Of a stretch of 7,952 nucleotides of DNA, positions 1-7,623 are shown in pieces. The translations under genes and the position numbers were made by a program. The notes below the pieces were generated by a model, which did no database searches, was not told where the DNA came from, and saw only the letters and a list, made by a program, of their open reading frames with translations. The number at the start of each line of letters is the position of its first letter. Position 1 is the first letter of the stretch. Source of the stretch: Deltaproteobacteria bacterium (GTDB lineage Bacteria; Myxococcota_A; Polyangia; Polyangiales; Ga0077539); assembly GCA_947494865.1 (NCBI GenBank), contig CANMAT010000148.1:1-7952 (forward strand), read 5' to 3'.

Positions 1-386
1 AGTGGGAGCTCGCGGCGCGCGGCGTCGGGGGGCGGCGCTTCCCCTGGGGCGAGCGCGCGCCCGACTGCAGCCTGGCGCGCCACGCGGGCTGCGGCGACGC
101 GCCGCTGCGGGTGGGCGCGCTGCCCGCGGGGCAGAGCGAATTCGGGGTCTTCGACATGGCGGGCAACGTGGCCGAGTGGGTGGCCGACGTGTTCGGCCCG
201 CGCGCTCCGCGCGACGACGAGCGCCTCGCGGTGAACCCCGCGGGCCCCGCGACGGGCGCGCAGCGCGTGGTGCGCGGCGGGTCGTTCCTGTCGACGGCGG
301 GCGCGCTCGGAGGCGACGCGCGCCGCGGCGTCGACGCCCGCGAGATGCGCGCCGACGTGGGCTTTCGCTGCGCGCGAGGCCTGTAG
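1..386 (+). CDS. FGE-sulfatase-like (SUMF1/PvdO-type) domain protein, C-terminal part
   Basis: The reading frame is open from base 3 to a TAG at 384-386, giving about 127 residues; the 5' end lies outside the window. The start of the visible part reads WELAARG followed by RFPWGE, then FGVFDMAGNVAEWV, then VVRGGSF, and it ends in VGFRCAR. These are the ordered hallmarks of the formylglycine-generating enzyme fold (GNVxEW, RGGS, GFRC). True FGEs carry two catalytic, copper-binding cysteines shortly after the RGGS motif. Here that stretch reads GGSFLSTAGALGGDARRG and has none, so sulfatase activation is unlikely. The domain is more likely one of the many FGE-like modules of myxobacteria, which are often attached to protein kinases or outer-envelope proteins. 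The 3' end faces the kinase gene with no spacer. Family assignment is sure; the substrate and any upstream domains cannot be seen. Confidence 0.88.
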   Translation, partial: WELAARGVGGRRFPWGERAPDCSLARHAGCGDAPLRVGALPAGQSEFGVFDMAGNVAEWVADVFGPRAPRDDERLAVNPAGPATGAQRVVRGGSFLSTAGALGGDARRGVDAREMRADVGFRCARGL

Positions 387-2156
387 CTACGCGGCGTCGG
401 CCTCGAGGGCCGCGAAGAGGTCGTCGAGGTCGCGGCGACCGCGCAGGGCGCCCGTGAGCTCGCCCGCGGCGCGCACGAGCTCGACCTCCATGGCCGAGAG
501 CTGCGTCGCGGCGATCTCGAGGCGGCGCTGAACCCCCTGCATGTCGTCTTCGCCCGCCTGCGAGACGCGCTCGAGCTGGACGCGCAACGAGTCGATCTGA
601 AACTCGAGGTCTTTCACCTCGCCCTCGCGGCGCGTGCGCTCGGCCTGGGCATCGCGGAGCCCATCGGCGTAGGGGGCCACGGCCTCGAGGGCGACCGTCG
701 CGGCGCGGTACCGCGCGAGCACGTCGGCCATGGGGCGCGACGGCGTCGAGCCCAGGGCCACCACGTCGGCGTGCGCGGAGAGAAAGGGCTCGAGCAGGGG
801 GCCCGCCTGGGCCTCGCTCTCTTCGAGCTCGCGCGTCGCCGAGGCCACGGCCTCGCGGGCGCTGTGCAGGTCTTTCGAGAGCGAGTCCATCGCGCGACCG
901 AAGCGCAGCTGGGCGTCGCGCGTGCGGTCGGCGAGGGCGTCGGCGCGGGTCTGGTCGGAGAGCCACTGCGCGTGCACCTCGGCCATCGCGGTGACCGTCG
1001 CGCGCAGCCGCCCGAGGGCCGCGTAGAAGCGCGCGTCGGCCCCCATCGGAAAGGCCCGGCGCACCATGGCCCCGAAGAGCTCCGTGCGACGCCCCCAGCG
1101 CTCGATGGAGACCACCGAGAACATGCCGCCCGCCGAGGTGGCCTTCAAGTCGTGGGCCGGGCGCGCGGGCGGCGTAGGGGCCACGAAGGCCCCCGAGTGC
1201 TTGCGCGGGCGCGGGTAGCGCTGCACGAGGGCCGCGAGGGCGCGCTCGACGGCGCGCGCGTCGGCGGGGCGCGCCTCGGGCTTCTTCTCGAGGCACTGGA
1301 GCATGAGGGCTTCGAACGCCGGCGGCACCTCGGGGTTGACGAGCCGCGGCGAGGGCGGCGCCTCGCGCAGGTGCGCGATGAGGTACGCGGTGACATCGCC
1401 CGCTTGAAAGGGCAGCCTCCCGGTGGCGCAGCGGTACATGATGCACCCCAGGGCGTAGAGGTCGGCCGCGGGCCCCGCCTCGATGCTCGTGATGCGCTCC
1501 GGGGCCATGTACTGCGGCGTGCCGAAGATCTCGCCGGTGCCCGTGAGGCGCGAGTCGAGGAGGCTCCGCGCGATGCCGAAGTCGAGGATCTTCACGCACT
1601 CGCGCCCGTCGGGCAGCGCGACGACGTAGAGGTTGTCGGGCTTGAGGTCGCGGTGAATCACCTGAAAATCGTGGGCGCGCGCGAGGCCCGCCACCACCTG
1701 CGACATGAGGTCGAGCACGTGCGGGATGCCCATGGGACCGGGGGACTTCTTGAGCAGCTCCTCGAGCGTCTGCCCGTCGATGTACTCCATCACCATGAAG
1801 GGCGTGCCGTCGTCCATCTCGCCCTGGTCGAGGATCTCGATGATGTTCGGGTGCGCCAGGCGCCGCGTGCTCGTGGCCTCGCGGCGAAAGCGCTCACGCA
1901 AGCGCGCGTCGTTCGCGAGGTCTTTGCGGAACACCTTCACCGCCACGGCGCGCTCGAGCCGCGCGGTGCGCGCGCGGTACACGGTGGCCATGCCGCCCGC
2001 GCCGAGAATGCTCTCGACCTGATATTTGCCCGCGATCATCGTGCCGATGAGGGGATCGGGCACGACCACGAGGGCCGACCGATCGACGATGCACTGCACG
2101 GTCTCCATGGGGTAACGGAGGTTGCAGGTGGGGCAGTGTTTGAGACCCGTCAACAC
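387..2156 (-). CDS. Soluble eukaryotic-type Ser/Thr protein kinase with N-terminal Cys ribbon and C-terminal coiled coil
   Basis: This gene encodes 589 residues if it starts at the GTG at 2156. The N-terminus has a small Cys cluster, C8-x2-C11 and C22-x2-D25, like the degenerate zinc ribbons in front of many myxobacterial kinases. The kinase domain spans about residues 46-315: Gly-rich loop LGAGGMATV (51-59), ATP-anchoring K74, HRDLKPDN with catalytic D168, DFG at 190-192, and GTPQYMAPE in the activation segment. All catalytic residues are present, so it should be active on Ser/Thr. From about 340 to the end is a charged, Leu/Ala/Glu-rich helical region likely to form coiled coils and act in oligomerisation or partner binding. 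No membrane segment is visible, so it is probably cytoplasmic. The frame stays open 77 codons further upstream, but that stretch runs antisense to the S4 domain of the neighbouring pseudouridine synthase and looks non-coding. No clear Shine-Dalgarno precedes the GTG or the adjacent TTG (2153), so the start is moderately certain. Confidence 0.9.
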   Translation of the reverse strand: MLTGLKHCPTCNLRYPMETVQCIVDRSALVVVPDPLIGTMIAGKYQVESILGAGGMATVYRARTARLERAVAVKVFRKDLANDARLRERFRREATSTRRLAHPNIIEILDQGEMDDGTPFMVMEYIDGQTLEELLKKSPGPMGIPHVLDLMSQVVAGLARAHDFQVIHRDLKPDNLYVVALPDGRECVKILDFGIARSLLDSRLTGTGEIFGTPQYMAPERITSIEAGPAADLYALGCIMYRCATGRLPFQAGDVTAYLIAHLREAPPSPRLVNPEVPPAFEALMLQCLEKKPEARPADARAVERALAALVQRYPRPRKHSGAFVAPTPPARPAHDLKATSAGGMFSVVSIERWGRRTELFGAMVRRAFPMGADARFYAALGRLRATVTAMAEVHAQWLSDQTRADALADRTRDAQLRFGRAMDSLSKDLHSAREAVASATRELEESEAQAGPLLEPFLSAHADVVALGSTPSRPMADVLARYRAATVALEAVAPYADGLRDAQAERTRREGEVKDLEFQIDSLRVQLERVSQAGEDDMQGVQRRLEIAATQLSAMEVELVRAAGELTGALRGRRDLDDLFAALEADAA

Positions 2157-2199
2157 GCAGCGGGGAGTGTACCATCGCGCCCCCTGTTGGAGGCTCCAT
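2157..2199. promoter_or_regulatory. 43-base divergent gap between the kinase and pseudouridine synthase genes
   Basis: This is the whole space between the two outward-facing start codons. It contains the ribosome binding site of the plus-strand gene near its right end. It is too short for two complete back-to-back sigma-70 promoters, so at least one promoter must lie inside the opposite gene's coding sequence, or the transcripts overlap at their 5' ends. I see no convincing -35/-10 pair. Confidence 0.5.
2189..2193 (+). promoter_or_regulatory. Ribosome binding site (GGAGG) setting the pseudouridine synthase start
   Basis: GGAGG lies 6 bases before the TTG at 2200. None of the other in-frame start codons upstream (TTG 2122, GTG 2128, TTG 2140, GTG 2167) has a comparable site, so this element decides the start. 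Confidence 0.7.
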
Positions 2200-3177
2200 T
2201 TGCCCGCAAGCGCCGCGCACACGTTTTCCGTCGACCGAACCCGCGATGACACCGCCCTGAGCGCCCTCGTGCGCGAGGCCCTCGCCGTGCCCTGGACGCA
2301 GGCCAAGCGCCTCTGCCAGCGGGGCAAGGTGCGCGTCGACGGCGAGCTCGTCACCGACCCGGGCCACCGCGTGCGCGAGGGCAGCATCGTGGCCGTGGTG
2401 CCGAGCGCGCCCGTCGTGGCCGCCCCGGTGCCGGGCTCGGGGGGCGCCGCGCCGACGCACCTCGACCGCGCGCGGCTCGTTCACATCGACCCGCACGTGG
2501 TGGTGTTCGACAAGCCGCCGGGCATCAACTCGGTGCCCTACGAAGAGGGCGAGCGCGGCGCCCTCACCGACCGCCTCGTGGTGGCGCTCCACAAGTGGAA
2601 CCTCGCGCCCGCCAACGGCCCGCTCTTCGTGGTGCACCGCCTCGACCGCGAGACGTCGGGGCTCCTCGTGTTTGGCCGCACCTGGGTGGCCCAGCGGCAC
2701 CTCGCGCATCTCTTTCGAAAGCACATGGCCGAGCGCGCCTACGTGGCCCTCGTGCACGGCGCCTTCACGGGCGAGCGCACCTTCGACTCGATGTTCGTCG
2801 ACGACCGCGGCGACGGCCTGCGGGGCACGGGCAAGGGCAAGGCCGCCAACAGCGGTCGCCGCGCGGTCACGCACGTGAAGAGCCTCGCGGTGCTGCCGCA
2901 CGAGGGGGGCGCCACGCTCGTCGAGTGCAGGCTCGAGACGGGGCGGCAGCACCAGATTCGCATTCACCTCTCCGAGGCGGGGCACCCCATCATCGGCGAG
3001 CGCGTGTACATCCGCGGCTACGACGCGCCCCTCATCGACGCGCCGCGCGTGATGCTCCACGCGCGCTCGCTGGGCTTCACGCACCCGACGCGCCCCGACG
3101 ACGAGGCCGTGCGCTTCGAGTCGAAGACGCCCGACGATTTCGTCGCCGTGGCGCGTCGCCTCGGCTGGCAGGGCTGA
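2200..3177 (+). CDS. RluA-family RNA pseudouridine synthase with S4 domain
   Basis: The product is 325 residues, normal for RluA/RluC/RluD enzymes, which isomerise uridine to pseudouridine in rRNA or tRNA. An S4-like RNA-binding domain occupies about residues 10-65 (QAKRLCQRGKVRVDGELV). A Pro/Ala/Gly-rich linker of about 20 residues leads into the catalytic domain. Motif I is FDKPPGINSV (about 103-112). Motif II is HRLDRETSGLLVF with catalytic Asp149. Motif III is LETGRQHQIRIHL (about 245-257). The TTG start is chosen because of the GGAGG 6 bases upstream and because the S4 domain begins just after it; longer versions would overlap the divergent kinase start. The gene is followed 4 bases later by the stop of the convergent lipoprotein gene. 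Which RNA position it modifies cannot be told from sequence. The family call is very secure. Confidence 0.93.
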   Translation: MPASAAHTFSVDRTRDDTALSALVREALAVPWTQAKRLCQRGKVRVDGELVTDPGHRVREGSIVAVVPSAPVVAAPVPGSGGAAPTHLDRARLVHIDPHVVVFDKPPGINSVPYEEGERGALTDRLVVALHKWNLAPANGPLFVVHRLDRETSGLLVFGRTWVAQRHLAHLFRKHMAERAYVALVHGAFTGERTFDSMFVDDRGDGLRGTGKGKAANSGRRAVTHVKSLAVLPHEGGATLVECRLETGRQHQIRIHLSEAGHPIIGERVYIRGYDAPLIDAPRVMLHARSLGFTHPTRPDDEAVRFESKTPDDFVAVARRLGWQG

Positions 3178-3181
3178 CGGC

Positions 3182-4993
3182 TCAGCGACACGCGCCGGTA
3201 GGGTTGTTGTCGTTGAGTTCGAAGTTCGTGGCGGTCACCTGCTGCTGCACGCACTCGATCACGCCGACGGCGCCAGACGTGAGGCTCGCCTCCGCGGTGA
3301 ACTCGATGTGCCGCGCGCAGCCGGGCGCGGCGGGGTCGCGGCGCGTGTCATAGAAGAAGCCCGCCTGCCCTGCGGGCGGGGCGCCGCCGGGGGTGACGAG
3401 CACCTGATTCACGACGCAGGTCGCGCGCGGCGCGCTCGGGCTGGAGAGGTCGGGTGAGCCGGGCGTGCGGCCGCGGGCGGCGTCGCACGCGGCGGTGGTC
3501 ATCCCCGGCGGGAGAATCTCGCGCACGATGCAGCTCACGCGCTGGCAGCCGGGCATGCCGTTGGCGCACTGCGCGGGCTCCGTCTCGAGGTCGCGGGACA
3601 GGCAGCGACCGGAAATGCGCGCCTGGATGCGCTCGACGATCTGCGTGAGGGCCGGGGTGTAATCGTTGGCGCAGATCGAGTGCAGCGTGCCGTTGTTGTT
3701 TCGATCGGCGAAGCGGCGCACCACCTCGACGATACGGCGCGACGGCGCGGCGGTGTACTGCGAGGCCGCGTCGCAGGCGGTCGTCGGCGCGCTCCCCTCG
3801 CGACGACAGGCGGGCGCGACGCGCGTGGAGCACATCGGGTCCATGGTGCGCTGGCGCATCGAGACGGGGCCGCTGCCCGACTGCTCGCCGGTGTAACCGT
3901 CGGAGCCGTCGGGCATGCGACCGAGGAGGGCGTCGTAGTCGACGCGCCCGGCGCGCATGGGGAGGTCGAGCGGCACGCCGGCGATGGCCGAGAAGATCAC
4001 GAGGTCGGGGCGGCCGGGCTTGAGCGAGGTGAAGCCGCGGTTGGGGCGCGCGGGGTCGATGTAGCGGTCGATGGCCCACGTGGGGTCTTGCCGCGAGCCC
4101 GGGGTGTACATGTAGAAGCGGAGGTTGAGGTCGCTCGACGACCAGTCGGGCGACATGATGTCGAACACGCCCACCGCGTCGGTGCAGGGCACGCCCGCCT
4201 CCTGGAAGCGGCAGTCGCGCACGGAGCCGTCTTCTTCGTCGGTCACCATCACGATGGCGAGCACCGCGTTGTCGCGCACGAAGCCCGCGTTGGGGTCGGT
4301 GTTGCCCGTCTGCACGCGGGGGTTGCGCACCACGAGGGCGCGGTACGCCGACTCGATCTGCTGCTCGAGGCCGCAGCCGCCCGTGGAGAGGTACGCGTTG
4401 CACACGAAGTCGTCGCGAAACTCCGTCGCGTTCGTGGCCGGGGTGCTCGGCGTGGCCACGCTCGTGAAGGTGAGAAACGACGGGTACTGGTTGGGGTCGT
4501 TGGTGCAGCGCATGGGGCGGCGGCCGGGGGGCGCCGTCGTCCAGGGCTGGTGGGTGCGAATCGCGAGGCCGCTCTTGATGGGGTTCAAGAGGCCATCGTC
4601 GCCCGTGTCGCTGTTGGCGCACGAGGGGACCACGGAGCCCGGGGTGCCCAGGTCGGACGAGATGATGCCGACGTGGAGGCTCTTCACCGGGGGGTTGTTG
4701 GGCCGCCCCGTCATCGGGTTGATCGGCGGGTTGACCAGCTGGTCGATGAGGGTATTAAAATTGCGCGCCAGGTTGGCCTGGTTCTCAGCCATCGAGTTCG
4801 AGTTATCGACCTCGAAGAGCACGTCGACGTTCTCGATCGCGTCGTTGACGACGGGGATACGAACGCCCGACTGCAGGTTCGGCGTGGTCTTCGCGACGGG
4901 ACGGTCGAGACACCCGAACATGCCCGCGCCGAGGCCCAGCACGGCCGCCATGCCCACCAGCCTGGTGCGGAAGACACCACTCCGCTCATGCAT
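3182..4993 (-). CDS. Secreted Cys-rich lipoprotein with VWA-like MIDAS motif
   Basis: The product is 603 residues. It begins with a basic start (MHERSGVFRTR), a hydrophobic core and a lipobox-like GMFGC, so Cys28 is probably lipidated after signal peptidase II cleavage; the lipobox is imperfect (Phe at -2, Met at -3). A VWA-like fold is suggested by VDVLFEVDNSNSM, where D63-x-S65-x-S67 matches the DxSxS metal-binding motif, and by AIVMVTDEEDGS around D252, which resembles the later strand and acidic site of VWA domains. The mature chain carries 19 further cysteines, concentrated in the C-terminal half, pointing to disulfides in an extracytoplasmic location. Similar VWA-like Cys-rich lipoproteins of unknown function are common in myxobacteria (from memory). 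The ATG at 4993 is chosen for its AAGGAG site 8 bases upstream; the frame is open for 75 more codons without protein-like features. It is divergent from the NtrC-type regulator. Possible roles are adhesion or surface binding; this is inference. Confidence 0.82.
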   Translation of the reverse strand: MHERSGVFRTRLVGMAAVLGLGAGMFGCLDRPVAKTTPNLQSGVRIPVVNDAIENVDVLFEVDNSNSMAENQANLARNFNTLIDQLVNPPINPMTGRPNNPPVKSLHVGIISSDLGTPGSVVPSCANSDTGDDGLLNPIKSGLAIRTHQPWTTAPPGRRPMRCTNDPNQYPSFLTFTSVATPSTPATNATEFRDDFVCNAYLSTGGCGLEQQIESAYRALVVRNPRVQTGNTDPNAGFVRDNAVLAIVMVTDEEDGSVRDCRFQEAGVPCTDAVGVFDIMSPDWSSSDLNLRFYMYTPGSRQDPTWAIDRYIDPARPNRGFTSLKPGRPDLVIFSAIAGVPLDLPMRAGRVDYDALLGRMPDGSDGYTGEQSGSGPVSMRQRTMDPMCSTRVAPACRREGSAPTTACDAASQYTAAPSRRIVEVVRRFADRNNNGTLHSICANDYTPALTQIVERIQARISGRCLSRDLETEPAQCANGMPGCQRVSCIVREILPPGMTTAACDAARGRTPGSPDLSSPSAPRATCVVNQVLVTPGGAPPAGQAGFFYDTRRDPAAPGCARHIEFTAEASLTSGAVGVIECVQQQVTATNFELNDNNPTGACR

Positions 4994-5001
4994 ACACACT
5001 G

Positions 5002-5007
5002 CTCCTT
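5002..5007 (-). promoter_or_regulatory. Ribosome binding site (AAGGAG) of the lipoprotein gene
   Basis: On the minus strand AAGGAG stands 8 bases before the ATG at 4993. It fixes the start directly at the signal peptide and rules out the longer in-frame extension. Confidence 0.75.
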
Positions 5008-5097
5008 GGGTACGGATCATGAAGATCTGCGGGACATTACCGCCCTCGCGCTTCGCAGGGCAACGACGGAATCGCCCGCGCTCACGAAGCGTACTGC

Positions 5098-5109
5098 AAC
5101 GATGACGCC
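5098..5109 (+). repeat. 12-base direct repeat AACGATGACGCC, copy 1
   Basis: This perfect 12-base copy matches 5229-5240, 131 bases downstream. Read from its ATG it encodes Met-Thr-Pro-Ala and then a TGA at 5114-5116. The second copy holds the real start of the response regulator, which also begins Met-Thr-Pro-Ala. No ribosome binding site precedes this copy. Confidence 0.6.
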
Positions 5110-5219
5110 AGCGTGAAACTCCCGTAGATTCGCCGCGAGAGCGCGCTGTCGAGGTGAAAACCGCGGGGCGCGATGGTGGCAACGCGGGTTGGCACTGCGA
5201 AGCTCCCTCCGACTGCATT

Positions 5220-5223
5220 GGAG
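5220..5223 (+). promoter_or_regulatory. Ribosome binding site (GGAG) of the response regulator gene
   Basis: GGAG lies 9 bases before the ATG at 5233. The upstream in-frame ATG at 5173 would add 20 residues with no receiver-domain homology and lacks a good site. Confidence 0.6.
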
Positions 5224-5232
5224 ACCCGAACG

Positions 5233-6598
<1,366 letters not shown>

Positions 6599-6621
<23 letters not shown>

Positions 6622-7174
6622 CGTCGTCGGGCGTGTCCCAGTCGTCGGTGGCGCGCGCGTCGAGCGAGAGGGCCCGCGCGCCGACGCGCGCCATCACGCG
6701 CTGCAGCGAGCGCTCGCCCGCGGCGATCATCGCGCGCACCGCGGGCAGCACCCGCGGCGCGTCGTAGCGGGCGAAGAAGGGCTCCCACGGTGCGTCGTTG
6801 CTACGGCGCGCGGCCACGCACGGGGCCCCGGGGTGCGCTACGGCCAGGGCGCGCAGGTGGTCGAGCGTGACGAAGGGCATGTCGCACGCGAGCGCGAACG
6901 CGGCGCGGTCGCCCGCGAACCCGAGGAGCCCGCAGAGCCCGCCCAGCGGACCGACGTCGGGCGGGTCGTCGCACACCACGGCCACGTCGCAGCCGAGCAC
7001 GTCGTAGGCGCGCGCGTCGCCCACGAGGACAGGCGTGGCCCCGAGCTCGCGCGCGAGACGCACTGCACGCACCACGAGGGCTTCGCCCGTGTCGGGCGCG
7101 GCGAGGAGCCCCTTGGGGTGCCCGCCCATGCGCGTGCTTCGGCCGCCGACGAAGACGCCGAGCACCGCGCTCAT
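6599..7174 (-). CDS. mobA: Molybdenum cofactor guanylyltransferase (MobA)
   Basis: The product is 191 residues, typical of MobA, which joins GMP from GTP to molybdopterin-Mo to make the bis-MGD cofactor of nitrate reductases and related cytoplasmic enzymes. The N-terminal nucleotide-binding signature GGRSTRMGGHPKGLL lies at about 10-24. GPLGGL (75-80) and CDMPFV with metal-binding D98 follow, and the C-terminus has the usual DTPDD. The ATG at 7174 overlaps the upstream TGA as ATGA, and no good Shine-Dalgarno is visible, so translation is probably coupled to the preceding gene. The last seven codons and stop (VSRCRTL) lie antisense to the end of the response regulator, beyond the conserved fold. 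The neighbouring nitrate-reductase-associated gene supports MobA over other nucleotidyltransferases such as the MocA type. Confidence 0.9.
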
Positions 7175-7623
7175 GCGAGCTCGGCGAGGGCCGCGAGAAG
7201 GCGGTCGTCGCGCTTGCCCGGCGCGCTCACCTTCGCGAGGGCGTAGCGCTGCAGGTCGGTGAGCGCCTCCCAGCGCGCGGGCTCGAGGCGCGCGCCGAGG
7301 CTTTGGGCGCGGGCGATCACCGCGTCGCGTGTCGCGTCGCAAGACCAGCTCGGCGGCGAGGTCTCGGGCGCGAGCGCGGTCACGGGCCGATCGACCGCCG
7401 CGGCGTCTTCGGTGACCCGCGCGACGAAGCGCACGATGTCGTTCGCGCTCTCGACGGGGTGCGCGCAGAGGGCCTCGCGCTCTTCGCGCGCAAGCAGTTG
7501 CCAGGCGGCGAGTGAGAGCTTGAGGCCCGCGACGTCGAGCCGACAGCGCATCGGCAGGGGCATGAACTCGAGCGTCTCGTACAGCTCCGCCTCGAAGGCG
7601 AAGGCGCCCGAAGGAGAGGTCAA
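7171..7623 (-). CDS. Nitrate reductase-associated protein family (Nitr_red_assoc)
   Basis: The product is 150 residues, the usual size of this family (Nitr_red_assoc, PF09655/TIGR02664 by recall). The N-terminus has FAFEAELYETLEFMPLPM, then RCRLDVAGLKLSLAAW (26-41), which follows the family pattern FxFE...IPM..RxKLDxAGIKLSLxxW. The second half is helical and ends LLAALAELA. No signal peptide is present, so it is cytoplasmic. Family members are typically found beside nitrate reductase and molybdenum cofactor genes; their biochemical role is unknown, and a part in nitrate reductase maturation is inferred. The TTG start (7621-7623) overlaps the preceding TGA as TTGA and has GGGGAG 9 bases upstream; later ATGs (residues 21 and 25) would remove the conserved FxFE. 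The end overlaps mobA as ATGA. These couplings place it in one operon with both neighbours. Confidence 0.82.
   Translation of the reverse strand: MTSPSGAFAFEAELYETLEFMPLPMRCRLDVAGLKLSLAAWQLLAREEREALCAHPVESANDIVRFVARVTEDAAAVDRPVTALAPETSPPSWSCDATRDAVIARAQSLGARLEPARWEALTDLQRYALAKVSAPGKRDDRLLAALAELA

Larger units (their letters stand above)
4994..5232. promoter_or_regulatory. Divergent intergenic region between lipoprotein and NtrC-type regulator genes
   Basis: These 239 bases hold both 5' regions and are the only sizeable non-coding stretch in the window. On the minus strand a weak sigma-70-like pair, TTGCCC (5058-5063) and TAATGT (5034-5039) with 18 bases between, would put a leader of about 30 bases before the lipoprotein ATG; the match is poor (4/6 and 3/6). 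On the plus strand TGGCAC at 5190-5195 resembles the -24 half of a sigma-54 promoter, but the following AAGCT is one base too close. A 12-base direct repeat has one copy here and one over the regulator start. No terminator or riboswitch is recognisable. Confidence 0.45.

Noticed and set aside
771..2249. 492-codon open frame on + antisense to the kinase gene
   Set aside because: It is a mirror of GC-rich kinase codons, rich in Arg/His/Gly/Ala with no recognisable motif; the minus frame has a full kinase signature.
3178..3181. Possible terminator between the pseudouridine synthase and lipoprotein genes
   Set aside because: Only four bases separate the stops, and no stem-loop with a T-tract is visible on either strand around them.
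3680..5116. 478-codon open frame on + antisense to the lipoprotein gene
   Set aside because: Composition is dominated by Arg, Val, Ala, His and Gly with no domain; the opposite frame has a ribosome site, signal peptide and conserved motifs.
5190..5204. TGGCAC followed by AAGCT upstream of the response regulator, like a sigma-54 -24/-12 promoter
   Set aside because: The GG and GC dinucleotides are 9 bases apart instead of the strictly required 10, and the -12 half reads AAGCT in place of TTGCA/T.
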